Source: Rhynchosporium graminicola
Lineage: Eukaryota > Ascomycota > Leotiomycetes > Helotiales > Ploettnerulaceae
Reading direction: 5' to 3'
Assembly (NCBI GenBank): GCA_900074885.1
Contig: FJUW01000078.1
Location: 83,884-147,883 of the forward strand
Length of the DNA stretch: 64,000 nt
The notes beneath the pieces are model-generated. The model did no database searches and was not told where the DNA came from. It saw only the letters and a list, made by a program, of their open reading frames with translations. Every line of letters begins with the position of its first letter. Position 1 is the first letter of the stretch. This document shows, in pieces, positions 1 to 10,958 of the stretch. The position numbers were made by a program, and so were the translations under genes.

Positions 1-8
1 TACCAAGC

Positions 9-191
9 ATGTGCAGAGTTATCTATCGCAAATGGCGATTCTGTTACGCCAAGAAGGAGTTTGTAAAGACTCACTACTGTGTAAAAGAAGTTTGTAATCG
101 CCGGACGCCACGTATTCGTACTGCGTATGGTAGATGTGACGATTGTCGATGGAGGAGAGAACAAGAAAGGCTTGCAAATTTGGACAGGTAG
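9..191 (+). CDS. Small cysteine-rich protein, copy 1 (60 aa)
   Basis: An intact 60-codon frame with an ATG at 9. It starts MCRVIYRKWRFC, continues with a V-x-T-x-x-C segment, and has further cysteines ending in a C-x-x-C pair (GRCDDC) before a basic, charged tail. The same order of Cys and aromatic residues is seen in the 72-aa protein at 964-1182 (MCYEIW..C..VFVRTYKC..C..KCGPC), so the two are paralogues. There is no signal peptide, so it is probably intracellular. The paired cysteines suggest metal binding or a compact fold, but no known domain is recognised. The window begins 8 bases upstream, so a longer upstream exon cannot be excluded, but the matching start MC in the paralogue supports this ATG. 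Function unknown. Confidence 0.6.
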   Translation: MCRVIYRKWRFCYAKKEFVKTHYCVKEVCNRRTPRIRTAYGRCDDCRWRREQERLANLDR

Positions 192-963
192 AACTCGGAT
201 GAGGATCGGTCAGAGTAACAATTGTCAAAAGGTGACTCAGACGTAAGCTAGGAGATTCGAGACGGAATAGTTGAAGTCGGATCTTTGGCGGGCTAGATCC
301 GATCTGACGTGTTTGTACTTGTGGAGTATAAAAAGATAAGACTATTAGCTAGCAAAACCCTCAACTCTCTAGTCATCATTATATTCCGCTGAGCAATCCG
401 AATAAATAATATCTCCACATGGAAAGTTTCGAAAAGTGCAGCATCATAGTATTCTACTCCACACCTTCACATTCAAAATTCGACATATATCATGGTATAA
501 TTCTTTCCTTGAGAATTACTATCGCGCAATCATTGACTGAAATTTCAATTACGGAATAGTAGAAAACAGAAATAATCCTCTGCTGTGGAGAATATTGGGA
601 AATTTCTGATTGGATCCGGTATTCAGGTTCGTGACAAGCATGTTTCCAGATGTTAAGTCCTCCCCGGAATTTGAGGATAATCAAGCTACTGTGAATCCAC
701 GCTTCAATTTGGGCATCGCCAATTTCGTCATCGGATCATCTAAGCTACAGTCAACTATGTGAATCACTATACAGCAAACGGCGTATTCCGGAGCAGATCT
801 CAGGACTATAAAAGGATTCCTACAGACGGCTTCTCCCATCTTTCATATCCAACCCTCTGTAAGTAAGCCAAAATCACCCAGCTTTCAAACCAGAAACTCC
901 TTATTGCAAATCCCGCAACCAAGGCCACAACCACAACCACACCGCAGGAGACCACCATCGAAC
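192..963. promoter_or_regulatory. Intergenic; TATA box of the second Cys-rich gene
   Basis: The stretch between the two paralogous small genes. No coding sequence is recognised. A good TATA-like sequence (ctataaaagg) lies at about 806-815, some 155 bases before the ATG at 964, and the leader just before that ATG is rich in CA/CCA repeats (about 907-960), as is common in fungal 5' leaders. A second TATA-like run (gtataaaaag) at about 326-335 has no recognised gene downstream. Confidence 0.35.
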
Positions 964-1182
964 ATGTGCTACGAAATCTGGAAACGATACAGAAGTTGCT
1001 GCGGCGAAGAGGTGTTTGTGAGAACTTACAAATGTGATGACCGTCGATGCACAGGCATGAAACCCCCAAGCTATCGCAGCTCGTCTGCCAAATGTGGCCC
1101 TTGTGAGAGAAAGGACAAGAGAGAGAAGGAAGACAGAAAGGAGCAAGCGAAACGAGACAAGTATGCGTATGAAAATCGGTAG
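964..1182 (+). CDS. Small cysteine-rich protein, copy 2 (72 aa)
   Basis: An intact frame starting at the ATG at 964 (MCYEIWKRYRSCC). An upstream extension of the open frame to 904 is CA-repeat leader and is left out. Cysteines fall in the pattern C-x(9)-C-C ... V-x-T-x-x-C ... R-x-C ... K-C-x-x-C, followed by a highly charged Lys/Glu/Arg tail of about 25 residues. It is paralogous to the 60-aa protein at 9-191, in the same orientation about 770 bp away, so the pair looks like a tandem duplication. There is no secretion signal or membrane segment. Function unknown; small Cys-rich proteins starting with MC are common lineage-specific genes in Pezizomycotina (general family knowledge, not searched). 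Confidence 0.65.
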   Translation: MCYEIWKRYRSCCGEEVFVRTYKCDDRRCTGMKPPSYRSSSAKCGPCERKDKREKEDRKEQAKRDKYAYENR

Positions 1183-1274
1183 AAAGAGTCAAGCGCCGGA
1201 CTTTGAGGTTTAGAGTGGCAACAGGACAGAGTTGGGTTGGTAATGGTAAGGAGGAATGATGGAAATGCCTGACT

Positions 1275-1649
1275 TTACTTGTTTAGAAATAAAACCGTAA
1301 AAAGGAATTTGAAGAATCTTCGTGGTTGCAAAGATACTTCCCAACTTTCGGCCATCAAGCAAACCTTGACCATTTCATGTATACCCTTCTCTATGTTTTT
1401 GATCATCTCACTTATCAGCACCGCTCGTGTATGAAACTCATCAAAGAAGCTGTAGCGACCAACATCATCTTCTGTCCTCAAGATGAAAGAAACTTGGCTG
1501 CCAGTTGGAGTAGCTACATGATCGCCTGTTTTAGCCTCCGGTAGAGTCAGCTTTATAAAGCCTTTCTTCGGCACAAAAACTGTCCGCTTCATGATCGACG
1601 CATAAACGGACCCTGATTCGAATCGCGGATTGAATACACTCATCGACAT
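1275..1649 (-). pseudogene. HET-type protein, C-terminal relic
   Basis: The minus-strand reading contains FVPKKGFIKLTLPEAKTGD, then VATPTGSQVSFILR and a short stretch up to FFDEFHTRAVLISE. This matches the usual C-terminal pattern of HET (heterokaryon incompatibility) domain proteins: F-V-T-x-K-G-x-x-G-L-x-P...G-D-x-V...G-x-x-x-P-F-x-L-R...Y-x-L-x-G-E...H-G-I-M. The N-terminal HET domain is absent and nothing similar is seen upstream (at higher coordinates), so this is a decayed or truncated copy. Assignment is by motif recall only. Confidence 0.5.
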
Positions 1650-2288
1650 CGCGTACTGATCTTCCTCCGTCTCCGGTGAAGCTTTAGTGAAGCTTTAAAA
1701 TTCACCGGGAGACAAATCTTCCTCGCAATCCATTTCTTAGGAAATCTACGCGTACTCTGGTATACATGATGCGAGTGTTTTCCTCTTCTGGTGCCGACTG
1801 ATCACATGTGCAGTTTCTGAGTAGAAATGCGATTGTAACAGTTTCCAGGAAGCTTCAAGGGAGTAAAAACATGTGGATTTTCACAATCCAGCAATTTATC
1901 ACTTCGATTGCGCCCTCCAGTACTGTAATGTGCTTAAATATTGAGCTTTTCAATGTTAAGTAATCGTGACATAGGTGCTGCCTTCCGATTTACGTAGCTT
2001 TTCTCATCCTTCTTTTGGTTCTCCGTCTTTTCCTTGGTATTATGGAGATTAGATTTAGGTTGATATTCTTTTTAAAGCTTGGCTTGAGGAAATCGTCAAT
2101 TTATAAGTAGCTACTTTACACTAAGTCAAGAGAAGTCATGTCCATTTTCTTCCTATGCCAATTCATCACATTTGCATCGTGCTTTCTGACCTATCGAAGC
2201 TCAATAAAGATATTACAAAAGCAAAGAACCAAAAAAGAGAACACAACTTGGAAGTCCAAAATCTTTGGAACCGTGCTACAAAATAAAG
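1650..2288. other. Intergenic, no gene recognised
   Basis: Moderately AT-rich sequence between two minus-strand gene relics. No supported coding region, repeat or RNA gene was found. A short inverted motif (gaagctttagtgaagctttaaaattc) lies near 1678-1702. Confidence 0.3.
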
Positions 2289-2666
2289 CTACCTGACGCC
2301 ATCTATCCTCGCAATTTGGTCATCCGCGTATCCTTCCTGTATTTTGTTCAAATAAGTATCAAAATTTCCGGAAACGGTGATGACATGCTTGAGATGTTCA
2401 AACGAAGTGCGCTCCCATCTAATTGTTGGAATTTGGCGAGCTGTGGTGATTACACTTCGAATTTGGCGGCCTTTGAGATCATGCTTTGCCAGCTCGGAGA
2501 TATAGCAATCGATTTCATCAAAATCTATTCCACTAGATTCATCCTGGACCTTTAGTTGGGAGAGCCAGGCTCTGTGACCGGCTGCTTTTCCACGGCGTTT
2601 ACGGTAAACTCCTACACTGCTGGCAAGAGTATCTAATATAACCAGAGCAACCCTTGTTAACCACAA
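2289..2666 (-). pseudogene. AAA-type ATPase, C-terminal relic
   Basis: The minus-strand reading includes DESSGIDFDEIDCYISEL, KHDLKGRQIRSVITTARQ and FEHLKHVITVSGNFDTYL, ending in a short tail with YADDQIARIDGVR. This is the C-terminal lid and tail of fungal AAA+ ATPases of the large uncharacterised cytosolic family, where N/K-G-R-Q-I-R-N-x-I-x-T-A-R-Q is diagnostic. The Walker A, Walker B and SRH regions that should precede it are not present upstream, and the first 40 or so residues of the open frame do not fit the family. It is a truncated relic. It lies next to a HET relic in the same orientation, so both may be leftovers of one degraded incompatibility-type locus (inference). Confidence 0.6.
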
Positions 2667-4576
2667 AAAATGAAGACGTCATCCACGCTTTCCCAACTTA
2701 GAAAGCTAATATTATCCCAGGAACTGTTATGTTGCTTTTGAACCTCTTGGGATGTACATGAGTTCACGGAACTGCGCAAACTGTTTTAGGTGTGATAATA
2801 CTACAGTCTGAAACACCCAATTCTACCTCATCCTTTTTACTTCGATCGTAGAAGGGGATATCCTAGGCTATTTTTTATAGATATTTAGGTAAACTTTACA
2901 ACTGAAGATATTGACGCGTTTCTCAATTTGATAGTAGGTCTTGCTGAAGCACTGCAATGCTTACGGAGATACATATACAGGGGTGGAAATATGACTTATC
3001 AGAGTCAGCATTGTAACAACCATATCATGATTCGACAATTTTGTGCTGGTACCGAAGCTAGCTTCTCAGGAGTACATTAGATGGCCCGGAATGAGGAATA
3101 GGAATGAGAGAGCAGGGCATACTCCTCGAACTACAGTGCCGCGACCAGCATATATCGCGATGAACATACTTGCAACTTTTCCTTCCCCTCTCTGTCCACT
3201 GTCAATTCCACTAGCTTAGGATGATCAATCAAAGCTAGTATCTCCACCAGATCTAGACATAGCTGCTCTTTCTTCGACTATGGAAGACAAGAAAGAGTCA
3301 AGCCATTTCTGGGGCCGAAGCTTTACGGATCTTTAGATAATCTGTGAAGTTATTCACGAAAACTCAGCAGTTCCTGTGGTTGATCAGTCAACGGACAAGA
3401 TAATAAATAACCCGGACGCTGATTTAGTGGCAGAAGATGTTGGTATCGATGACCTTGTGGCAAGCATAACTTCCGAGTCATCGCTGGAGGCAAAGCCATG
3501 GTTGGGGGCAGTGGATCGACAAGTATGAGTGAGAGTAAGACGAGAGTCTGAGGGAGGAGGAAGTGACAGACGATTCAAAGATCGCGACCATCATCCATAC
3601 TCCGCAGGGAAGTGACAGATTGAGGCCACCTTCTTCTGTGCCATTGGCTTTGGCCCGCCGAAGTGCGCTACTCCTTTGGGCAACAATAAAATCAATTGAG
3701 TGGAAGTGGAAGTGGACTGTGAGGTACGGTCCTCAAGGGTTTGCTGGTGCCTTATCTTCAATTTTAGATGGAGAACAATTGAGGGTTATTTGGATTGCTC
3801 GCTTGTGCAGGGGGCTCGCTAATAAAGTGGAGATCACAACAACGACGGAGCCAAGGTAATTTTCGTGAGAAAAGCAAATGAACAAATACCTTACGTAGAA
3901 GTTGAGCGGATCAACTCCGCCTGATATGGAGTTTCGCATCAAGACTCTCGAGAATACTAGCGAAATGTTGTATCCCAGCTATGCCGATGGCGAAAAGTAG
4001 GCAAACTCCAGGCCCCGAAAATCGAGGAAGATGCGGAGGACAGTTGATCACGTGACCTGCCGCTTCCAATATATCGTACATATCTGCACACTGTGCATCT
4101 CTCTTACTGCGCTAACATAGCATAACACATCCTTAATATGATGATCGATACTCACGCACTGCAATGCGCAATCTGCAAAATGCAAAATTCGATCTGCAAA
4201 ATGCAAGGTGTACAGTCAGCAGTTCATCCGGAGTTCACCCAGCCCAATGACGTATATTGGAGCTACCCCTGCTCCTCTGTAAGAACCAACCCGCGATATC
4301 AAGGAAAACGGCACGACAACACCACTAACAAAATTACTTCCCCATACAAATCCCATTCCTCTTTCTTCGTCCTTTGCTTCTTTTCCGATTGTCCATTTTC
4401 AACATTGAAGATATACTCCATCGAAATTCTCCACTCTCCGTTTTGTGTGTGCGCCAATTGACTTGGAGCTGTCGATTTAATACCCCGCCAAACAAGATTA
4501 GCTTGTTGACAATACTGGATATTGCTTGCGATAAGCTTCAATTTTACCGATTGGAAGCAATTGAGAACCATTCAAG
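2667..4576. other. Intergenic, no gene recognised; short direct repeat
   Basis: About 1.9 kb with only short open frames in unrelated phases and no recognisable product. A near-perfect direct repeat (atctgcaaaatgcaa twice) lies at about 4170-4206. The last 300 bases are the likely promoter and leader of the phosphate carrier gene and contain CT-rich tracts (4345-4450). Confidence 0.3.
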
Positions 4577-5656
4577 ATGTCTACAATCGACAAAGCCCTC
4601 TCGAAGCCGAAGATCGAGCTCTACAGCGGGAAATACTTCCTCGCATGTGGAATGGGTGGAATAATAGGTATGTTCCTCTCACTCCTTCCCATCTTCTCTC
4701 CAGAGCCCGCAGATTCAAACCATAACATCTCTAACATCTCTCAGCCTGTGGACCAACACACACAGCCGTAACGCCCCTCGATCTCGTCAAATGCCGTCGC
4801 CAAGTTTCCTCCACACTTTACAAATCCAACCTTAGCGCCTGGTCCACCATCTACAAGGCCGAAGGGCTCCGCGGTGTGTTTTTCGGCTGGTCCCCCACAT
4901 TCGTCGGCTACTGCTTACAAGGCGGTGGGAAATACGGGTTCTATGAAGTGTTCAAATATACCTATGGAGAGAGGTTGTTCCCGGACATGAATCAGACCGC
5001 GGTGTTTCTGGCGGCGAGTGCAAGCGCGGAGTTCATTGCCGATGTCGCGTTGTGTCCGTTCGAGAGTATCAAGGTTAGGATGCAGACGAGCTTGCCGCCT
5101 TTTGCGAATAGTTTGAGAGAAGGCATGGGGAAGGTTGTCAAGGAGGAGGGCTACGCAGGGTGAGTTTTCTTCTCTCTGTGGACCCCTTAGTCCCAGAGAT
5201 ATGCGACTCGCAGATGCATACTGACCGAGTATTTTCAGTCTATACAAAGGTCTCTATCCTCTTTGGGGCCGCCAAATCCCGTACACCATGGTGAAATTCG
5301 CAACCTTTGAGACCACCGTTAACAAAATCTACGCTTATCTCGGCAAGCCCAAATCCTCCTATAACGGACTCCAACAAACTGGAGTATCTTTCCTCGGTGG
5401 CTACATCGCTGGTATCGGCTGTGCGGTTATCTCACACCCTGCTGATGTGATGGTCTCGAAATTGAACAGCGATAGGAAGAAGGGAGAGAGCGCAGGCAAG
5501 GCGATGGGAAGGATTTATGGGAATATTGGCTTCAAGGGACTTTGGAATGGTCTGCCAGTTAGGATTTTGATGATTGGTACGCTTACGGCTTTCCAATGGT
5601 TGATTTATGATAGTTTTAAGGTAGGGTTGGGATTGCCTACTACTGGGGGTCATTGA
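4577..5656 (+). CDS. MIR1: Mitochondrial phosphate carrier (MIR1/PIC2 type), 3 exons
   Basis: Exons 4577-4667, 4745-5159 and 5239-5656, with introns of 77 and 79 nt (GTATGT..CAG, GTGAGT..CAG), give 307 aa, the usual length for a mitochondrial carrier. Three carrier repeats are visible. Their signature motifs are [10 protein letters not shown] at residue 41, [10 protein letters not shown] at about 135, and [10 protein letters not shown] at about 235. The start LYSGKYF...[15 protein letters not shown] is the classic N-terminal region of the phosphate carrier. Family knowledge: an inner-membrane H+/phosphate symporter that feeds oxidative phosphorylation. Splice phases join cleanly (phase 1, then phase 2). 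The gene looks intact. MIR1 versus PIC2 cannot be separated by eye; the symbol is a family label. Confidence 0.93.
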
Positions 5657-7388
5657 ATGCGAGGGGATGAAGGGATACTGGAGGGGTAATGATTGGGGAG
5701 TTCGGTGCGTTGATTTATCTTGGTAGATATGTGATTTTTCTTACTTCAACCTCTTACAGTCCTTTGTTTCCTGTATTCACTGCTTATCAATTCGCACGCG
5801 CCCATCTGCTATCAAATCTGATGGAATTTAGCGAGCCCGTTTTCCCTGCTTTACTTTTGAATTATAGAAGTGCCTATCCAGACCACCAAATACACTTCCG
5901 AACACACAGTGAGAAGAAAATCAAGGCAGCCAGGATATGGGGGAGGAGAGGCAAATCTCCATTTCCGTTTCTGGCCGCTGCGGTCCTGTCCACCTGATCT
6001 TGTGATCTCTACCTTGTAAAAAGTTCAGTGTCCGTCGTGGGTGTTTGATGGTGTGGATTTCGGGTAGCTCTCCTTAGGTTATTAGAAAGTGGGTTACAGT
6101 GAGTTGGGTATCAACAACAACTTCTCTCTCGTCTAGAAATTTCTGCACGTATTGTTCAATGCCGGCTTCGATCTTTCCTGTCGCAGTTATTTGCTATCCG
6201 AAATATCAATATACCAAGTCAATCTTGTACACCCTTTGATTCAACCCTGTGGAAATTTTGACAGAAACTCCAGATATCGATGCGGCCGTTTCATTGTAGC
6301 GCAACAAGTTCCTGTGACTTCGAGGAGTCCGTGAGGGATGGGGAAGGCAGAGAATTATTATTAAAGGTGTGAGAGGTGGACGTTTGAATACGATTAGGAG
6401 TGAAGACTGGGGAATAACTAGTGGACTGTTGGTAAACGTGTGAGTTTGAAGTTCTCTAAATGTGGTACTTTCTTTGTTTGCTATATGTACTATATGTCTA
6501 TCTACGTCGATACTTCCAGGAAGTTCGAAAGTGAGGATTCTTGAAGTAAAAGTTCCCCCTCGAGGGTAGAATGCTAATCCTGCCAGGGTCGAAAACGGCA
6601 TGTGGAATAGGGAATCTACCGTAAGCAGATCTCGGTATAATATTCCGTTAGGAGGAGAAAGTTCTCAAACTCATTAGGTTTCGTAGAAAAAGAAGATTCA
6701 GATACCTCTTAGTATTCTTCCTGTCGCGGTCGATAAGCAACTCTAGCTTCTTCGGCTGGTATTTGTTGCGCTTCTGAGTCCTCCGGTGTAGAACTAGGTG
6801 TTCAGGTGACTTTCGCATACCGTAGGAGCATTTTATATTTGCGTCTAGATGCTTGAAGTTCTGGTAATACCAGGACAAAAGGTCGTGCACGGTGCTTGTT
6901 CAGCCTTGGGTTTTATCTCTCCTCTCTTACAGAGACGCTTTGGGACAACGGTATGCCAACCTGGGTCTGTCATCTGAACATCGTCATATATCTTGGTTAG
7001 TTTGCATGCCCACAATGTGCTGCTTTATAGGCTTTTGGGGACTTGATATCACCTTGCTTTTGCTTTTTTGAACGGTTCTCATTACTTCCTCCACTTAGCT
7101 CAGCACTTGCTACGCTGATAGCTGTGACACGCGCTCTCGGTACCAATTCTAAGCGCCATGTGTCGCCTGCGGAACTAGGTATCTGTTTGAGTCTTCCAAT
7201 AATTCTTCTACTGTCTACAATGTTTCATCCCAGAGAAAGGCTGAGTAGTTGGTGAGTATCCCATTGTAGTTGACTTAAGGAATGCGAGGGTAGATGTTAC
7301 GACTTCCAACCAAATTCAATCCAGCCATCTTTTTCAACCAGCGTCAAAATATACACTCCAAATGCAAACCTCATATCGGGACATGTTT
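5657..7388. other. Intergenic, no convincing gene
   Basis: The region holds the 3' flank of the phosphate carrier and about 1.4 kb with no recognised product. A 131-codon minus-strand frame at 6206-6601 begins with a true ATG but matches no family known to me and has a biased, low-information C-terminal half. It could be an orphan gene or chance. AT content rises after about 6640. Confidence 0.3.
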
Positions 7389-7846
7389 TTAGCCGCATAT
7401 CCCCTGCTTGCCTTTGCCTGGTTGGCCTGATAGTGTTAGGGCATTAACATATCTGAAGTAGGTCACTCACTTTTGCAAACTTTTGGAGATTTACAGCTAT
7501 CGCTTTTGCCCACCAAGCACGAGTCTGATCTGACATTAGCTATTCGGAAAGAGTAGCACAACTAGTCGTGACATACCGCGTTCTTCGCCAGAGCCAATAC
7601 AGCACTTGTCGGTTGCCTTAGGGCAATCATCTATTCGTAGTTAGCGGCAGGTTCAAAAACTTCTTCGGTGGGTACTTCCTCCAGCAAAGCCCAGATATGC
7701 ATTGAGCCCCGCTAATACATTTGTTTTCTTTGTCAGCACTATGGTCATCGAGGGAGAAAACTATGCTTACCGTATTGCCTACCAGCTGCAGCATCTACGC
7801 TGATCGCACTGAGTCCGAGAATGATGACTGAGACGAAGTTCTTCAT
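7389..7846 (-). CDS. Small secreted cysteine-rich protein, 5 tiny exons (85 aa)
   Basis: Read from splice sites on the minus strand: exons 7846-7771, 7711-7676, 7630-7577, 7524-7471 and 7426-7389, with introns of 59, 45, 52 and 44 nt. All introns start GT and end AG, several have CTAAY-like branch sites just before the acceptor, and every junction is phase 1, so one frame stays open. The start MKNFVSVIILGLSAISVDA is a good signal peptide. The mature part has NDCPKATDKCC, then DSCLVGKSDSCKSPKVCK and a final GICG, seven cysteines in all, in a Gly/Lys/Ser-rich chain. A secreted, disulphide-rich, effector- or antimicrobial-like protein is the best inference; no family is recognised. The weakest point is the 36-nt second exon (donor GTACCC). 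If it is skipped, the frame is kept and the protein is 73 aa. Confidence 0.68.
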
Positions 7847-9267
7847 TTTGAGATGAGGAGAGAAAAATTCTTGTGATTAGTTGCGAGATGGATATGTGAC
7901 GGAAATGATGGTGTTGGCCAAGAGGGAATGAACAGGATTGGGCTGTTTATGTAGGCAGCCAATAACTCATATTACTATTCTCCCCCCAGGTTTAATTCGA
8001 ACTGGAGACAGTGTGCCCGACCCACTTTCTGGCAGGTTCTATTCTCCGCATTGGTCAGAAGCCCTTGCGGAGGCTATTTTCGACTTTGAAACAAGCCAGG
8101 ATAGCGAAGCTCTTATACCGCGTAACGCGTGTAGTATGAAGTAATAATTTGTTTGGATTGACGACGCGTCGCCGGATTGCCCGAATCGACGCGTTTTGAG
8201 GTGAAATGAACCTTTAAAAGATATATTAGTAATTATATATATACTCTTAAAGAATAGGGAGTGATCTGATAGGGTGATTCTAAGAATTAAGTATATCGGT
8301 TTTGTGATGTTTTTTTTTCTATACTTAGCGGTAAGGGTAAATAAACACCTACCCTGTCTCTATCGCAGGGAGCCTCATCAAGGGGCCAATACCCAATCAT
8401 TTGATCAGAATCAGTCTAGTCACGGGCGAAAACCTGCTAGAACTACTCTAGGGTCCATTTGCCCCAAATACTAAGTAACTCGTTCGTAACCTGATAAGCC
8501 TTATCAAAATGAATATAATTATATATTATGCCTCGGGCCACACGCGAAAGACTTTATTCGCTTTCTCCGGGTGTCTGAACCTGTCCATGATGGGTTTGCA
8601 AGGCATGTTGGGTCTAATTCGATCCTTGATACAGATCCTGTCAGGTTCAGTCCCACTGAGAAAGCATGTAGAAGTTGAATGTCACTGGTCCCCGAGACAA
8701 GGGCTGACGAGTCCTGCAAAAGGTGTTAATGACTATATTGTTAGTGGTCTAAAAGGTAGTCCGCATAACGATCGTTGCTCACCACAGAACGGGCGACCGG
8801 GAACTTATTAAGGTTTGGCGGTCCGCGCTAGGTCTCTAACTCTTCTTTTAAAGCAACCAGGGATCGGATTGATTAAATTCATCGACATGATAATACTTGC
8901 ATTAAGTTGAGAATGCGAAAGTAAGTACAAATATCTAAGACTCTAATATACTTCTCGCAAACATCTGACACTCGTACGCGCAAGCTCGTACCGTAGATAC
9001 ATAATAGTCGAATCCTAATCGTGCCGTGAAATCCAACCCAGCCCTCCTTGGTAGGGAAGCCCAATAGTTTAAATATGAGCACCATTGTGGTTAATCTAAT
9101 TTTACGCTTCATGTAGATGAGCATTAATAATGAATTCATGCCAGCGTTCTTCCTTGCAAGGGCCTAAAGGCTCGCTTAGCTATTCTCGACCAACTAGGGG
9201 CTTCTATTATTCGCTCAAACCCCCTTGGATCAAACGGCTACATCCACAGATCATCAAGAAAGTGCTA
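7847..9267. other. Intergenic, no gene recognised
   Basis: The first ~100 bases are the leader and promoter of the minus-strand secreted-protein gene. The rest is mixed-composition sequence whose short frames share no family features. No tRNA, rRNA or transposon end could be supported. Confidence 0.3.
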
Positions 9268-9490
9268 AATTGATCAATTCCACAACTACAATAATGCCAA
9301 AAGCTCCAGCCCCTACTACTTTTCGAGGCTCGGTCGCTTCGGAATACTAGGTAGGTTAGATGTTACAAAAGAGCCCTCGAAGGCAGAGCCTACAGCACGG
9401 AAACACGAAGAGGAGGCGCTACAAGCAGAGATGGCATTGAGCCTAGAAGACGACATCCTACAATTCGAGCGCGGCGAGGAAGGGGAGTAG
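9268..9490 (+). pseudogene. Unidentified coding remnant with acidic C-terminus
   Basis: A short plus-strand frame, open from just after a TAA at about 9266 and ending at a TAG at 9488-9490. It encodes a peptide with RKHEEEALQAEMALSLED followed by a short acidic end (QFERGEEGE). The strongly amphipathic Glu/Ala/Leu composition looks like a real helical C-terminus rather than random sequence, such as the end of a transposase or nuclear protein. There is no start codon and no upstream partner, so it is at best a relic. Confidence 0.25.
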
Positions 9491-10958
9491 TGTCTTAATT
9501 TAGTTTCAAATTTGTTGACTTGCATTAAATTTACTATTCTTAGCCCTGCTGGAAATCGCGTGTATCGATACCCTAGGATGCTTTGGGATGCTGAGGCTAG
9601 ATAATTATTCAGACCTGACACCTTACTACTGAATGAAGATCTTGACTGCAATTATCTTATTACATGATCCGTAGTTGAGCATCCCTACCTTATAGGCAAG
9701 CGTAGGGGCAAAAGAATCGTTCGATGACTATCAGCTAACGTTTCATACTCTGGATAGACCTCCTAGTAGAGAATCACCAGACAGGTAGGTCTCTGCCGGG
9801 TCTTTCCAAACGAACTGTTCAAATCTGAAAAGTTATACTTGAAAGGAATAATTCGAGAGGAAAGAAAAGAATAGTCCTAGAATAGTCCCGGAATAATACT
9901 AAATAACAGATAGAGAGCAGATGTAACTTGTTTTAATTACCCGTATTCGACTACCTTGGAGTTCTTAAATAGCTATCCTTATCTAGAGTATACCTTCGCC
10001 AAGTTAACTAAATATTAACTTTTTTTTTGAAGCACTACTAGTATGTTAAAGTCAATAGACTGATATCAATACTAAAGTATAAAGCATAACTAAGTACTTG
10101 TATTTTTACTCTTAGCACTTGAATGGAAAGGCACGAGAAATTCCCTTTACCTAGAAACCGTCCCTGGTAATCCCTTCTTGCTTATACGATATAAACTCAG
10201 AACCGGCCTTTGAACGTCTCTTGACCATTCCGTGCTATTCCAATACCCGTACCCTTCCTTGCCTCTGAGGTAGGCAACTATTGCATATCCCTCCTACACA
10301 TCACCTTCCTATACATTCTTCACTTCCAATAATATCTCAACAGTGACACCACAGTCCGGAAAAAAAAGTGACCTTTCTTAGGCATAATCAATTATTCTTT
10401 CGATCGGTACAATTCACAGTGCATTCACCCTTTTCCAGATAAATGACTATGGAAGATGTAACAGGGTATTTAACAATATTCTCTGATACCTAATCGCAGT
10501 TTCTCTATGGACAGTCTGATGGTACAGGAACAATATGAAACAAAAGTTGAAAGGTAAAATCCACTCGCAGCCTTCAAGGGATGGGTGACTGACAGTTGGA
10601 AATTATGCGATATATTATTGTTTGGCTAGGTCTGGGTTTCTCTGAACTATGTGTTGTCGCTCAGTTTATAGGATATACAGGGCTTCAATGGTGCCCGCAG
10701 TTGAAAGAAAGCTGAAATAGAGATCGAAGTGATCGCTCTACAAGAGACGAGCATAATGTAACAGTATTACAGGAAAGAGAGGATTAAAATGAGTTGAACA
10801 TCGTAATCACATCTACCTGCCCCCAGCTAGTGTATAGCGCAGCTAATATTGATCGGAACCCAACGCACGACCATGGATTATCTACCCAAAAACGAATGTC
10901 CGCTCATTTCCCAAACACCAGCAATGCAAAATCATCCCAGTCTATTTCACTTCCATAT
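9491..10958. other. Intergenic, no gene recognised
   Basis: AT-leaning sequence with poly-T runs (10020-10030) and no supported gene. The end of the stretch is the 3' flank of the minus-strand nitroreductase. Confidence 0.3.
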
